Shown in pieces: positions 7,633-17,303 of a stretch of 64,000 nt of DNA. The stretch comes from Brevundimonas sp. UBA6550 (GTDB lineage: Bacteria > Pseudomonadota > Alphaproteobacteria > Caulobacterales > Caulobacteraceae), in the NCBI RefSeq assembly GCF_002434505.1, contig NZ_DJKE01000008.1:100562-164561 (forward strand), in the 5' to 3' direction. The position numbers and the translations under genes are program-made. Under the pieces are notes generated by a model that was not told the DNA's origin, searched no databases, and saw only the letters and a program-made list of their open reading frames with translations. How positions within the stretch are numbered: position 1 is the first letter of the stretch; each line of letters opens with the position of its first letter.

Positions 7633-8772
7633 TCAGTCGCGGTCGGGACGGCCCCAGCGGCGATAGAGGTTGTAGGCCGACACCCCGATACAGGCGACCG
7701 CGATCAGGGCCAGGACCCAGGCCACCGTCGCCGTGTCGCCGCTGCGCGTCGACGAAGCACGTTGAAAGGCGGCGACGGCGACCCCCAGCGACACCATGCC
7801 CAGCGCGCCCATGGCGAAGAAGGTGACCAGTTCACCCAGACCCGCGCGCCGCGAAGCCTTGGCGCGCGCCACGACCTCGCGAACCCCCAGCGCCTGATCG
7901 GGTGGCGTGAAGTCGGGATCGAGGGCGGTCAGGGCGGGGTCGGCAAGTGTCGGCGCGGCGCTTTCGGCGGCGGTCAGACCCGGCGCGGTCAGGACGACGC
8001 TCGCGGCTTCGGCGGCTGCGAAATCCGAGGGGGCGGTTTTGGCGGGCTTTCCAACCAGCGGCTCATGCACATCATTCGCGACGACGACAGCCACGGTCTC
8101 GACCGCCTGACCTGTCAGGGGCGCCACGTCGGCGATGGGGCCGACGGTCCTGGCGGCATAGGTCGCCTCGGCCAGCGGCGTCGGGACGGCGCCGGCTTCG
8201 GCGGCGGGGAAGGGGGCGACGGCTTCTTCCAGGGCGCCGTCGACCAGGGGCAGGGCGGTCTGGCCTGTCTCGAAAGGAGACGGCAGGGGCGCGGCCAGCA
8301 GGTCGGCCAGGGTGACGGCCGCGCCCGGCGCGGCGTTGAACAGGGCGTGTTCGGCCGAGCGGCGGCGCGTGGGTTTTTCGGCGGCGGCGTCGTCGGCCCA
8401 GGCGCTCATCGCGGCGGCGGCCTGTCGCGATGCGCCGGCGTTCAGTTGGGCGAGCACGTCGGAGGTCGCGAAGCGCTCGGCGCCGATGGAGAAGGCGAAA
8501 CTGGCCAAGGCGTCGAACTGGTGCTGGTTCAGCGGCGCCGTCACGTGGTCGCTCACGGCCTTGACGACCGGCAGCAGGTCATACTGCATCAGAAGCTCGG
8601 CCTCGGCCTCCGACACCGTGGCGCCGTCCCTGGCGGATCGGGTGTGGCCGTAGCCGATGACCCAGCGGCCGTCGCTGCGACGCACGGCCCGGGGGCGGAA
8701 CCCTTCGAAGCTCTTGATCAGAAGGACCCCCTCTCGGGAGACCCTGGTCGGTTTGGCTAGGACGTCGGACAA
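7633..8772 (-). CDS. spmX: polarity protein SpmX (degenerate lysozyme domain, two C-terminal TM helices)
   Basis: A 379-residue protein with the SpmX layout: an N-terminal phage-lysozyme (GH24) domain (about 12-150), an Ala/Pro-rich acidic intermediate region (about 165-300) and two hydrophobic helices near 311-335 and 347-365 with a short basic tail. In Caulobacter, SpmX marks the stalked pole and recruits and activates the kinase DivJ; the muramidase domain was co-opted from a phage lysin. With the endolysin spacing E-x8-D/C-x5-T, the Glu is kept (E23) but the next two positions are R32 and V38, so lytic activity is unlikely. The only in-frame start is TTG at 8772, without a clear ribosome site. 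Confidence 0.9.
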   Translation of the reverse strand: MSDVLAKPTRVSREGVLLIKSFEGFRPRAVRRSDGRWVIGYGHTRSARDGATVSEAEAELLMQYDLLPVVKAVSDHVTAPLNQHQFDALASFAFSIGAERFATSDVLAQLNAGASRQAAAAMSAWADDAAAEKPTRRRSAEHALFNAAPGAAVTLADLLAAPLPSPFETGQTALPLVDGALEEAVAPFPAAEAGAVPTPLAEATYAARTVGPIADVAPLTGQAVETVAVVVANDVHEPLVGKPAKTAPSDFAAAEAASVVLTAPGLTAAESAAPTLADPALTALDPDFTPPDQALGVREVVARAKASRRAGLGELVTFFAMGALGMVSLGVAVAAFQRASSTRSGDTATVAWVLALIAVACIGVSAYNLYRRWGRPDRD

Positions 8773-8853
8773 AGTTGACCCAATTGAAGACAGGCGCGTG
8801 GCGTTCGCACCGTCCTCAGCAAGGGCCGCGCCGGACGCTGGATCGCGCCCGGT

Positions 8854-10272
8854 CTAGAGCAGGACCAGTGTGGCCAGACCAAGGAAGATCAGGAAACCGA
8901 AGAAGTCGGTGGTCGCCGTCACGAAGACGGCCGACGACACGGCCGGGTCGAACTTCAGCTTGGACAGGGTCAGCGGCGTCAGCACCCCTATGATGGCGGC
9001 GACCAAGAGGTTCAGGATCATGGCCGCGCCGATGACCAGGCCGATCTTCCAGTCCTCGTCCCTAAACCAGAATCCGGCCGCGACCCCGATCAGGGGCGCC
9101 AGGATCAGGCCGTTGGCCAGGCCCACGACCAGTTCGCGCAGGAAGGTCCGCATGGCGTTGGCAGAGTTCAACTCGCGTGTCGCCAGCGCCCGCACGGTCA
9201 CGGTCAGGGCCTGGGTGCCCGCATTGCCGCCGATGGCCGAGACGATGGGCATCAGGACGGCCAGGGCCACGATCTGCTGGATAGTGGCCTCGAACAGGCC
9301 GATGACGCTGGCGCCCGCCGCCGCCGTGGCCAGGTTGATGGCCAGCCAGGGCACGCGACCGCGCACGATCTCTGGCACCGAGGAGCCGCGATCCTCGTCG
9401 GCCACACCGGCTAGGCGCAGGATGTCCTCGCGGTTCTCTTCCTGAATGATGTTGACGATGTCATCGACGGTGATCTGACCGACCAGCCGCCCGCCCGCAT
9501 CGACGACCGGCGCCGAGATCAGGTGGTATTTCTCGAAGATGTAGGCGACCTCTTCCTGGTCCTGATCGACGGTGATCTCGTTCACCGATTCCATCAGATC
9601 GGTCAGGGCCGCGCTGCGGGGCGCGCGCAGCAGGGCGCTGATGGCCACGCCGCCGACCGGCCGGTTGACCGGATCGACCACATAGATGTCGAAGAACAGT
9701 TCGGGCAGGTCGTCGCCCTGTTTGCGGATGTGGTCGATGGTGTCGCCCACGCTCCAGAATTGGGGCGCGGCCATGACCTCGCGCTGCATCAGGCGGCCGG
9801 CCGATTCCTCGGCGTAGCCCAGGCTGCTTTCGATGGCGGCCCGGTCGACCTCGGGCATGGCGGCCAGGACGCGCTCGCGCTGATCGTCCTCCAGATCCTC
9901 CACGACGGCGGCGGCGTCGTCGGAGTCCAGTTCCTGCAGCGCCTCGGCCAGGGTGCCGTGCGGCACGCGCTCCAGCACCTCCTCGCGAATGCCGTCGTCC
10001 AGCTCCGGCAAGGTCTCGGCCAGCAGTTCCGGCGGCAGCCACAGCACCACGACCGCGCGATGCTCGGCCGTCAGGAAGCCCATCAGGTCGGCGACGTCGG
10101 CGGGGTGCAGGTCTTCCAGCAGCGAACGCAGCCGCATCCCGTCGCCGTCGTCGGCGGCGTCCACGACTTTTTCGACGAAGGCCGGGGTGAGGACATAGTC
10201 CTCGTCCAGGGCGGCGTGGTCTTCGGTATCAGGCGCTTCGGCTGGCGCGAAGGCGTTGTCCGTGGTGCTCAC
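8854..10272 (-). CDS. mgtE: magnesium transporter MgtE
   Basis: A 472-residue Mg2+ channel. It has an N-terminal MgtE-N domain of helical repeats (about 50-160), two CBS domains (about 165-285) and a C-terminal membrane part of five helices (about 310-472) with the conserved pore-region motif PIVSAIGGNAGTQALTV. MgtE gates Mg2+ uptake through cytosolic Mg2+ binding at the N and CBS domains. The length is slightly above the usual 450 residues because of an acidic N-terminal extension. It appears monocistronic. Confidence 0.96.
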   Translation of the reverse strand: MSTTDNAFAPAEAPDTEDHAALDEDYVLTPAFVEKVVDAADDGDGMRLRSLLEDLHPADVADLMGFLTAEHRAVVVLWLPPELLAETLPELDDGIREEVLERVPHGTLAEALQELDSDDAAAVVEDLEDDQRERVLAAMPEVDRAAIESSLGYAEESAGRLMQREVMAAPQFWSVGDTIDHIRKQGDDLPELFFDIYVVDPVNRPVGGVAISALLRAPRSAALTDLMESVNEITVDQDQEEVAYIFEKYHLISAPVVDAGGRLVGQITVDDIVNIIQEENREDILRLAGVADEDRGSSVPEIVRGRVPWLAINLATAAAGASVIGLFEATIQQIVALAVLMPIVSAIGGNAGTQALTVTVRALATRELNSANAMRTFLRELVVGLANGLILAPLIGVAAGFWFRDEDWKIGLVIGAAMILNLLVAAIIGVLTPLTLSKLKFDPAVSSAVFVTATTDFFGFLIFLGLATLVLL

Positions 10273-10337
10273 GTTGTCGCCTTCCTTGGTAGTGTGTCCA
10301 GCCGGAGTTAGCCGATGAATCGCCCTGTTTAGCCAGA

Positions 10338-10422
10338 TGGTGCGGTCGAGAAGACTCGAACTTCCACGGGTTGCCCCACAGCGACCTCAACGCTGCGCGT
10401 CTACCAATTCCGCCACGACCGC
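10338..10422 (-). tRNA. tRNA-Leu (anticodon GAG)
   Basis: Minus-strand gene starting at 10422. Acceptor arms GCGGTCG and CGACCGC pair fully. The anticodon loop TTGAGGT gives GAG (codon CUC). A long variable arm and T loop TTCGAGT are present, and CCA is encoded (10338-10340). Confidence 0.96.
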
Positions 10423-10503
10423 TCGCATCGGAGCGGCGGCGAATAGACGAAGCCGTTGAAAAAGGAAAGGGGCGAATTGAGCGGCGTCCTGGACGCCCGC
10501 AGA

Positions 10504-10812
10504 TCAGGCCGATCCGGCCATGAAGTCATACACGTCGGCCTGACGGGTGACGGTGATGGCGATGCGGTCGTCCCGAATCTCGATCTCGCCGCGCGCCACC
10601 GGATAGTTGTTGGCCAGGATCCACACCTCGTCGCCCTCGGCCACGTCCAGGGGAATCACCGCGCCGCGTCCCATGCGCAGCAGTTGGGACATCGGCAGCA
10701 CCGAACGCCCCAGCACGACTGAGATTTCGACATCGACGGCGTTGATCTGGGTCACGAAAAGCTCTCGGTCACGGCAAGGCCGTCCCTTGCGGAAACGCCT
10801 TCGCACCCACAT
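10504..10812 (-). CDS. FliN/SpoA-domain flagellar motor switch-like protein
   Basis: The C-terminal 80 residues form a SpoA (FliN/FliM C-terminal) domain: VDVEISVVLGRSVLPMSQLL, then GAVIPLDVAEGDEVWILANN and a GEIEIRDDRIAITVT strand pattern. FliN forms the lower C-ring of the flagellar switch, where it meets the export ATPase complex. The gene is isolated from other flagellar structural genes, so it may be fliN itself or a second SpoA protein. Start is uncertain: ATG 10812 has GAGG at good spacing but gives a basic tail unusual for FliN; GTG 10755 gives an 83-residue protein closer to the domain edge. Confidence 0.82.
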   Translation of the reverse strand: MWVRRRFRKGRPCRDRELFVTQINAVDVEISVVLGRSVLPMSQLLRMGRGAVIPLDVAEGDEVWILANNYPVARGEIEIRDDRIAITVTRQADVYDFMAGSA

Positions 10813-10821
10813 TGAAGCCTC

Positions 10822-11538
10822 ATGCTTGCTGAGCCGTTAAGTCCGTCCCTTCAGAAACTGCGTCTCGACGACGGCCGGCCCGTCGAATGGGCGGTATCCG
10901 AAGCCTATGTCGACTATGCCGTCGCCGAAGCCTTCATGGAGGCGCGGGTCGCCGCCATCGCGGCGGGCGAGGCGGCCGAGATGGTCTGGCTGCTGGAACA
11001 CCCGCCGCTTTATACCGCCGGGGTGTCGGCCAAGGACGAGGACCTGCTGGACGCCGGTCGGTTCCCCGTCCACCGCACGGGGCGCGGGGGGCAGTTCACC
11101 TATCACGGGCCGGGACAGCGGGTCTGCTATGTCATGCTGGACATGAACCGGCGGGGCAGGGACGTGCGCTGTTTCGTGCGGGGACTGGAGCTTTGGCTGA
11201 TCGGCGCCCTGTCCGACTTCGGCGTCGCGGCCGACGTCCGCCCGGGCCGGGTCGGGGTGTGGGTGGAGCGTAAAGGGCCGGGCTGGTCGCGCGAGGACAA
11301 GATCGCGGCGATCGGCGTTAAGGTCCGCAAATGGGTCACCTTTCATGGCATCAGTCTGAACGTCGAACCGAACCTGGATCATTTCGGCGGCATCGTGCCT
11401 TGCGGCATTCAGGAGCATGGCGTGACCAGCCTGGTCGATCTAGGCGTCCTGGCCACGCTGGACGAGGCGGACGCGGCGCTGCGGCGCAGTTTCGTCTCGT
11501 TGTTCGGGCCGGTGACGACAGCGAAGGCGCCGGTCTGA
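10822..11538 (+). CDS. lipB: octanoyl-(acyl carrier protein) transferase LipB
   Basis: A 238-residue enzyme that moves octanoyl from acyl carrier protein to lipoyl domains, the first step of lipoate synthesis. It has the family motif [12 protein letters not shown] (88-99), the active-site Lys (K167 in IGVKVRKW) and catalytic Cys (C194 in IVPCGI). It diverges from the FliN-like gene with only 9 nt between the annotated starts, so the promoter must overlap coding sequence or the FliN-like start is the later one. Confidence 0.96.
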   Translation: MLAEPLSPSLQKLRLDDGRPVEWAVSEAYVDYAVAEAFMEARVAAIAAGEAAEMVWLLEHPPLYTAGVSAKDEDLLDAGRFPVHRTGRGGQFTYHGPGQRVCYVMLDMNRRGRDVRCFVRGLELWLIGALSDFGVAADVRPGRVGVWVERKGPGWSREDKIAAIGVKVRKWVTFHGISLNVEPNLDHFGGIVPCGIQEHGVTSLVDLGVLATLDEADAALRRSFVSLFGPVTTAKAPV

Positions 11539-11667
11539 GCCGCGCTGCATCGCTGGGTCGCATGTGACAATGCGGCGAAATCGGGTCGTGCGGGCTTGGC
11601 AAGCGCGGGACGCATGGGGTTTAACGCTGGCCAAGCGTTTACCTTTGAGAAGACCGCAGGAAACCCC

Positions 11668-13152
11668 ATGAACCGCATGATCGCCGCCGCATCGGCCGCC
11701 GTTCTGTCGCTGACCGTCGCCGCCGGCGCGGCCGTCGCCCAGGACTTCCGCGCCCTGGCCCAGCAGGATCTTCAGGCCGCGCACGACGCCCTGGCTGCGA
11801 ACCATCCCGCAGCCGTTATTCCCGGCGCGCCCAGCGAAGCCTTCCGCAGCTGGATCGACGCGGGCCTGGCCCAGGCGAAAGCCAAGGTGGGTCAGGTCAA
11901 CAGCGGCGACAGCCATGCCTATCTGATGCGCTACTACGCCAACGGTTTCCGCGATTCGAACATCGCCATCCGCCCGACCTATGAAGGTCTGGGGCCGTTC
12001 TTCGCCACCAGCTGGCCGGGCGTGGCCACGGCCTGGCGCAACGGGGAATATGTCGTCTCCTACGCCAAGCCGGGCGTGCGCAACCTGCCGCCGGTCGGGG
12101 CGACCCTGGTCAAGTGCGGCGACAAGACCGTTGCCCAGCTGGCCGAAGAGCGGCTGGATCGCTGGGAAGGCGACCTGACCACCGAGGCCGGTCGCGTTCG
12201 CACCGCGCCCTATCTGCTGTGGAACCGCAACAATCCCTTCACCGGCGGCGTGCCGTCGCTGTGCACCTTCAAGGTCGGCCGTCGCGACCGCGACTTCCAG
12301 ATGCAGCCCCAGCCCGCCGACGCCGCCGGCCTGGAGGCCGCCTATCGCGCCACCGTCTATGTGCCCGGCGCCAATCCGCTGTCGATCGAGACGGTGAACG
12401 GTCGGCCCTGGATCAATGTCCATACCCTGGCGGACGACGCCGGTTGGGACGCCTTCTTCGCCGCTGTCGAGGCGCAGCTTCCGGCCATTCGCGGGGCGCA
12501 GGGCCTGGTCATCGACCTGCGCGGCGCCAACGGCGCCTCTCTGAACGCCACGGGTCGCGGCTATGGCCTGGCCAACCGCATCTGGACGCCCGAGTTCACC
12601 GTCAGCCGCCAGCCCGAGGCCGGCTCCATCACCTATCGCGCCACCCAGGCCAACCGTCAGTGGTTCGTCGACACCCTGGCGCGGATGCAGGCCGATCCGC
12701 GCTTCGTCGCCGAATCCGGCCCGGTGATCGAACAGACCCAGGCCATCGTCGCCGCCTTCGATTCGGCCCTGGCCGCCAATCAGCCCACCTTCACCCTGCC
12801 GGGTCGTCCGTCCGTGGCCGATACGGGGGCCGCCAACCCGGTCGCCGGGCCTGTCGTGGTTCTGGTGGACGGCGGCTGCACCAGCGGTTGCCTGGACACG
12901 CTGGACCTGCTGACGCGCCTGCCGAACGTGCGCCTGGCCGGATCGGTCACGGCCGAGGATTCGATCTTCATCGAGCCCACCGTGCTGCGTCTGCCGTCGA
13001 ACTATGCCGAGCTGACCTATGGCCACAAGGCCTGGACGACGCGCCAGCGCGGCAATGACGCGCCCTTCACCCCGGCGCAGGGCCTGGCCTACACCGGCGA
13101 CGCCACCGACGAAGCGGCCGTGCGCGCCTGGGTCGGAACCCTGTTCCAGTAA
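11668..13152 (+). CDS. secreted S41-family peptidase-like protein
   Basis: A 494-residue protein with a Sec signal peptide (cleavage likely after AAVAQ near residue 24). The C-terminal half resembles tail-specific S41 peptidases: GLVIDLRGANG, then VVVLVDGGCTSGCLDTLDLL where the Ser of TSG sits at the usual nucleophile position. Two Cys flank that Ser closely, which is uncommon. No PDZ motif is obvious. It is probably periplasmic, with unknown target. The ATG at 11668 has GCAGG upstream and opens the signal peptide; the earlier frame start is rejected. Confidence 0.8.
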   Translation: MNRMIAAASAAVLSLTVAAGAAVAQDFRALAQQDLQAAHDALAANHPAAVIPGAPSEAFRSWIDAGLAQAKAKVGQVNSGDSHAYLMRYYANGFRDSNIAIRPTYEGLGPFFATSWPGVATAWRNGEYVVSYAKPGVRNLPPVGATLVKCGDKTVAQLAEERLDRWEGDLTTEAGRVRTAPYLLWNRNNPFTGGVPSLCTFKVGRRDRDFQMQPQPADAAGLEAAYRATVYVPGANPLSIETVNGRPWINVHTLADDAGWDAFFAAVEAQLPAIRGAQGLVIDLRGANGASLNATGRGYGLANRIWTPEFTVSRQPEAGSITYRATQANRQWFVDTLARMQADPRFVAESGPVIEQTQAIVAAFDSALAANQPTFTLPGRPSVADTGAANPVAGPVVVLVDGGCTSGCLDTLDLLTRLPNVRLAGSVTAEDSIFIEPTVLRLPSNYAELTYGHKAWTTRQRGNDAPFTPAQGLAYTGDATDEAAVRAWVGTLFQ

Positions 13153-13226
13153 CTTCGCGGTAGTCCGAGAGGCGCAAGGGGCGGGCAGGGGTGGAACCTC
13201 GGCCCGCCCCTTCCCATTTGCAGACC

Positions 13227-13721
13227 ATGACCGACTTCGCCCAACACACCGAAAGCCTGCGCTCGCCCTCCGGCTATGATCTGACGCCGCCCGACGCCGA
13301 GGAACGCGCCCGGCTGGAGGCGGACCTGAACCCGGAGGAAAAGCGTGTCCTGCTGTCGCACGGCACCGAGGCGCCGTTCTGCGGGACGCTGCTGGGCGAG
13401 AAGCGGGCCGGCGTCTTCTGCTGTCGCGAGTGCGGCCTGCCGCTGTTCCGCAGCCGCACCAAGTTCGAGAGCGGCACGGGCTGGCCCAGCTTCACCGAGC
13501 CGGTCGACGCCACCCACGTCCACGAAGTCCGCGACACCAGCTACGGCATGATCCGCATCGAGACCCAGTGCGCCCGGTGCGGCAGCCACCAGGGCCATGT
13601 CTTTCCCGACGGCCCGCCGCCGACCGGAAATCGCTACTGCATCAACTCCGTGGCCCTGTCGTTCGTCGCGGAGGGAGAGCCGTTGCCGGACCCGTTGGAG
13701 CGCGGCGACGGAAACGCCTGA
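13227..13721 (+). CDS. msrB: peptide-methionine (R)-S-oxide reductase MsrB
   Basis: A 164-residue enzyme that reduces methionine-R-sulfoxide in proteins. Zinc-site cysteines lie in CRECG (66, 69) and CARCG (115, 118). The core FESGTGWPSF and the catalytic Cys in RYCINSVAL (C138) are intact. The start at MTDFAQH is chosen because family members begin near here; an upstream start would add 12 residues. No signal peptide, so cytosolic. It follows the S41-like gene by 74 nt on the same strand. Confidence 0.94.
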   Translation: MTDFAQHTESLRSPSGYDLTPPDAEERARLEADLNPEEKRVLLSHGTEAPFCGTLLGEKRAGVFCCRECGLPLFRSRTKFESGTGWPSFTEPVDATHVHEVRDTSYGMIRIETQCARCGSHQGHVFPDGPPPTGNRYCINSVALSFVAEGEPLPDPLERGDGNA

Positions 13722-13769
13722 CCATCGCCTTATTCGCCGTGCTAGGATGATGTCGAAGGGAGAGGCGAA

Positions 13770-14360
13770 ATGCTGATCGCAGGTTTCTTGGCCGGCATGG
13801 CCGTGATGGCGCCGGGCGCGGACCCGGACGGGGTGGTCGCTACCGCCCCGACCAACGCCCCGACCTTGGCCCAGGCCATGAACGCCGCGCCCCAGGCCGC
13901 CGTCTCGGCGCCGACGGCCCAGGACGCTCAGCCGCACGGCATGACCACGGAACAGCAGATCCAGAACTGGATTTCGAACCGCACGCCAGGCGCCAGTTTC
14001 GAGGAGGCGCCTGCGCCGGGTCCGCAGGACGACCGTCAGATGCATGGCATGGTCGAAGCGGGCATCGGCACCGGCGGATATCGCACCTATGGCGCGGCGG
14101 TCTCCATGCCGGTCGGCGAGAACGGACGGCTGGATCTAGCCTATCGCGAGGGGCGCAACGAGCCCTGGGGTTACGGCTATGGCTATCCGGGCCGTTATGG
14201 ATTGGCGGGTCCCGGCTTCTATTCGCCCTATGGCGTGCGCGCTCGCGGCTATGGCGGCGACACCACCAGCAAGTCGCTGTCGATGGGCTTCAGCTGGAGC
14301 AAGGATCGCGATTCGGACGCGCGCGACCCTTACCGGGGGCGGATGTCCGCCTTCGACTGA
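13770..14360 (+). CDS. hypothetical secreted protein, Gly/Tyr-rich C-terminal half
   Basis: A 196-residue protein with a short hydrophobic N terminus (MLIAGFLAGMAVM) that may be a signal sequence, then an Ala/Pro/Gln-rich region to about 70. From about 100 it has a Gly/Tyr-rich segment including EPWGYGYGYPGRYG, followed by KSLSMGFSWSKD. The alternating hydrophobic pattern near 95-125 and 165-180 could be beta strands of a surface or outer-membrane protein. A GGGAGAGG-like ribosome site lies before ATG 13770. I do not recognise the family. Confidence 0.65.
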   Translation: MLIAGFLAGMAVMAPGADPDGVVATAPTNAPTLAQAMNAAPQAAVSAPTAQDAQPHGMTTEQQIQNWISNRTPGASFEEAPAPGPQDDRQMHGMVEAGIGTGGYRTYGAAVSMPVGENGRLDLAYREGRNEPWGYGYGYPGRYGLAGPGFYSPYGVRARGYGGDTTSKSLSMGFSWSKDRDSDARDPYRGRMSAFD

Positions 14361-14390
14361 AAGGGTCGAACCGACAGGTTCTGAATGCAA

Positions 14391-14417
14391 AAAGGCCCGG
14401 CGAAAGCCGGGCCTTTT
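14391..14417 (+). terminator. strong intrinsic terminator
   Basis: Perfect 11-bp stem (14391-14401 with 14406-14416) closed by a GAAA tetraloop, followed by T residues; the A run on the left arm makes it usable from both sides. It separates the preceding plus-strand gene from the minus-strand tRNA-Thr. Confidence 0.9.
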
Positions 14418-14428
14418 CAGGTCTCAGA

Positions 14429-14503
<75 letters not shown>

Positions 14504-14614
14504 CCCGACTGAGGAAGCGGCCGTATAGCCAAACCCTTCCGGGGAGGGAAGCGGCTTTTTGACGATCTGAAAGAAAGTTTGGACATGGCCCGTGATCGCG
14601 GCATTCTGCGGCTC

Positions 14615-14854
14615 ATGACTCGTTCTCCGCACGACGCCGTTACGCCGCCAGCCGCCCCCGCGCCCCCGTGCGTCGAGTCGCCGGCCAAGGCCGAGGCCGT
14701 GCAACCGCCCGCCGCCGCACCCGAACCAGCCCCGTCCGAAGCGGCGCGCGCCAAGGCCGAAAAGGCCATTCGCCTGGCCGCCGCCCTTCGCGCCAATCTG
14801 CGACGCCGCAAGGCGCCTGCCCGGACGCCCGCGGCGCCCAAGGACAGCAACTGA
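14615..14854 (+). CDS. small Ala/Pro-rich basic-tailed hypothetical protein
   Basis: A possible 79-residue protein starting MTRSPHDAV. The first 45 residues are Ala/Pro-rich and probably disordered. The C-terminal part EKAIRLAAALRANLRRRKAPAR is a basic helix of the kind that closes many small alphaproteobacterial proteins. No clear ribosome site is seen, and an upstream start at 14579 is also open. Codon third positions are G/C-rich as in real genes. It precedes murA on the same strand. Confidence 0.5.
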   Translation: MTRSPHDAVTPPAAPAPPCVESPAKAEAVQPPAAAPEPAPSEAARAKAEKAIRLAAALRANLRRRKAPARTPAAPKDSN

Positions 14855-14956
14855 AAGTCATCGGCGCGTCGCCGCCCAGCCCTTTGGCAAGCGCCCGTCG
14901 GCTTGCTACAGAACCCTCCCCCCGAAGCGTTTCCTTCGGGCGCGCTTAAGGACCAC

Positions 14957-16246
14957 ATGGACAGCATCGCCATTCACGGCGGCGCCCAGCTTTTCGGGGA
15001 TATTCCCGTCAGCGGCGCCAAGAACTCCGCCATCAAGCTGATGGCCGCCTCGATCCTGACGGATCAGCCCCTGCTGCTGACCAATATGCCGCGCCTGGCG
15101 GACACGCGGTTCCTGGGGCAACTGCTGCGCCAGTTCGGCGTGGAGGTGACCGAGCGGGACGGGGCGGACGGGCAGGAGAGCCTGTTCCACGCCAAGGACC
15201 TGACCTCGACCTTCGCCCCCTATGATCTGGTTCGCCAGATGCGGGCGTCGTTCAATGTGCTGGGGCCGCTCTTGGCGCGCACGGGCGAGGCCAAGGTCTC
15301 GCTGCCGGGCGGCTGCACCATCGGCGCGCGTCCGGTGGACCTGCACCTGCAGGCCCTGACGGCCCTGGGCGCCGAGATCGAGCTGGAAGAGGGCTATGTC
15401 ACCGCCCGTGCGCCCAAGGGGCTGCGCGGCGCCGAGATCGAATTCCCGTTCGTCTCCGTGGGTGCGACCGAACACGCCCTGTTGGCGGCGGTGCTGGCGC
15501 AGGGCACCACGGTTCTGCGTCGCGCGGCGCGTGAGCCGGAAATCGGCGATCTGGCGCACTGCCTGACCGCGATGGGCGCCAGGATCGAGGGCATCGACAC
15601 CGACGTCCTGACCATCACAGGCGTCTCGTCCCTGAACGGCGCGACCTGGTCGGTGATTCCCGACCGGATCGAGATGGGCTCCTACGCCGTCGCCGCCGCC
15701 ATGGCGGGCGGCGAGGTGCGCCTGACCAAGGCGCGCGCCGAACTGATCTCGTCTTTGACCGACAAGATGATCGAGGCGGGCGTCGAGGTGTCGCCCACCG
15801 CCGACGGGGTGCTGATCAAGCGCGATCCGAAGCGGCGGCTGAAGGCCGTGGACGTGGAGACCGCCATCTATCCCGGCTTCGCCACCGACCTGCAGGCGCA
15901 GTTCATGGCCCTGATGACGACCGCCGAGGGCGTCAGCACGGTGCGTGAAACCATCTTCGAGAACCGTTTCATGCACGTGCCGGAACTGGCGCGTCTGGGC
16001 GCCGAGATTTCGGTCCACGCCGGCGAGGCCCAGGTGACGGGCGTCGAGGTTCTGCACGGCGCCCAGGTCATGGCCACCGATCTGCGGGCCTCGATGTGCC
16101 TGGTGATCGCGGGCCTGGTCGCCGAGGGCGAGACGACGGTGGGGCGCGTCTATCATCTGGATCGCGGGTTCGAGCGTTTGGAGGAGAAGCTCGGCGCGTG
16201 CGGCGCCGACATCCGACGCATAAAGGGAACAGGTGATGAGCACTGA
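14957..16246 (+). CDS. murA: UDP-N-acetylglucosamine 1-carboxyvinyltransferase MurA
   Basis: A 429-residue enzyme that transfers enolpyruvate from PEP to UDP-GlcNAc, the first committed step of peptidoglycan synthesis. The N-terminal [14 protein letters not shown] (19-32) holds the PEP/UDP-GlcNAc Lys-Asn pair, and [14 protein letters not shown] holds the active-site Cys (C120), the fosfomycin target. The ATG at 14957 (MDSIAIHGG) matches the family start. The 3' end overlaps the DUF2948 gene by 11 nt, starting a tightly packed operon. Confidence 0.97.
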   Translation: MDSIAIHGGAQLFGDIPVSGAKNSAIKLMAASILTDQPLLLTNMPRLADTRFLGQLLRQFGVEVTERDGADGQESLFHAKDLTSTFAPYDLVRQMRASFNVLGPLLARTGEAKVSLPGGCTIGARPVDLHLQALTALGAEIELEEGYVTARAPKGLRGAEIEFPFVSVGATEHALLAAVLAQGTTVLRRAAREPEIGDLAHCLTAMGARIEGIDTDVLTITGVSSLNGATWSVIPDRIEMGSYAVAAAMAGGEVRLTKARAELISSLTDKMIEAGVEVSPTADGVLIKRDPKRRLKAVDVETAIYPGFATDLQAQFMALMTTAEGVSTVRETIFENRFMHVPELARLGAEISVHAGEAQVTGVEVLHGAQVMATDLRASMCLVIAGLVAEGETTVGRVYHLDRGFERLEEKLGACGADIRRIKGTGDEH

Positions 16247-16736
16247 GATCGACGCGGTCCCGCCCGTTCCCAGCACGCCGGTCGAGCCGCTGCGCCTGCT
16301 GGCGGAGGACGCCGACGATCTTCAGATCATTTCCGCCGCGCTGCAGGACGCCATCCTGCGGCCCGTCGATATCGTTTGGGAAAAGCAGGCGCGCACCCTG
16401 ACCATCGCCTTCAGCCGCTTCTGCTGGGAATGCGGGGGTACGCGGGTGATGTGCGCCATGCAGTTCGGGGACGTGCTGGCGGTCAAGAGCCGTCGTCTGT
16501 CGCGCAGCCCCGACGCCTCGCTGGAGTTGCTGGCGCTGGACTTCCTGCCGACCGAGGCGCCTGGCGGCCGCGTCATCCTGATGTTCGCCGGGGGCGGCGA
16601 CCTGCGGATCGACGTGGAATGTCTGGACGCCGTGGTGACGGACATCTCCGAGCGCTGGCCCGCGCGGATCGCGCCGACCCATCTGGACGGCCCCGAACTG
16701 GATGCCCTGGCACTGGACAAGGGGAATGCGGCATGA
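16236..16736 (+). CDS. DUF2948-family protein
   Basis: A 166-residue protein of the alphaproteobacterial DUF2948 family: [22 protein letters not shown] near the start, then FSRFCWECG and a C-terminal [20 protein letters not shown] segment. It consistently sits downstream of murA in alphaproteobacteria. It overlaps murA and the next gene (ATGA junction), so the three are coexpressed. Biochemical role unknown. Confidence 0.88.
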   Translation: MSTEIDAVPPVPSTPVEPLRLLAEDADDLQIISAALQDAILRPVDIVWEKQARTLTIAFSRFCWECGGTRVMCAMQFGDVLAVKSRRLSRSPDASLELLALDFLPTEAPGGRVILMFAGGGDLRIDVECLDAVVTDISERWPARIAPTHLDGPELDALALDKGNAA

Positions 16737-17200
16737 GCGGTCCGCACAGGCTGGCCTCCGTCGAACTGGACGCCGCGACCCTGCCGGCCGCGACGGCCGA
16801 GATCGAGCATGAGCGGCGCGTCGCCATCTTCGATCTGGTGGAGAAGAACAGCTTCGAACCGCAGGGTGCGCCCGGCGGGCCGTATCGGCTGAAGCTGTCG
16901 CTCCAGGACAATCGTCTGGTGTTCGACATCGACGGCGAGGATTTCACCCGCACCTACGCCATCAGCCTGACGCCGCTGAAGGGCGTGCTGAAGGACTATC
17001 TGCTGATCTGCGACAGCTATTACGAGGCGTTGCGCGGATCGTCCCCCAGCCAGATCGAGTCGGTCGACATGGGCCGGCGCGGTCTGCACAACGAAGGCGC
17101 CGAACAGCTGAAGTCGCGGCTGGACGGCAAGATCGTGGTCGATCACGAGACCGCGCGACGGCTGTTTACGCTGCTGTGCGCCCTCTACCGTCGCGGCTGA
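16733..17200 (+). CDS. UPF0262 family protein
   Basis: A 155-residue protein matching UPF0262: [19 protein letters not shown] (23-41), [19 protein letters not shown] (71-89) and [22 protein letters not shown] region near 110-124. The family is almost confined to alphaproteobacteria and has no assigned activity. The start overlaps the DUF2948 stop by 4 nt (ATGA), indicating translational coupling. Confidence 0.9.
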   Translation: MSGPHRLASVELDAATLPAATAEIEHERRVAIFDLVEKNSFEPQGAPGGPYRLKLSLQDNRLVFDIDGEDFTRTYAISLTPLKGVLKDYLLICDSYYEALRGSSPSQIESVDMGRRGLHNEGAEQLKSRLDGKIVVDHETARRLFTLLCALYRRG

Positions 17201-17303
17201 CCTCGACTATCTCTGCGTTTTCGGGCATTAGGCCCCTCCATTCCGCCCCTCGCGCCCGCCCGGCGTGGGGTCGAACGCATATTCAACGGGCGTGAGAGGC
17301 CGC

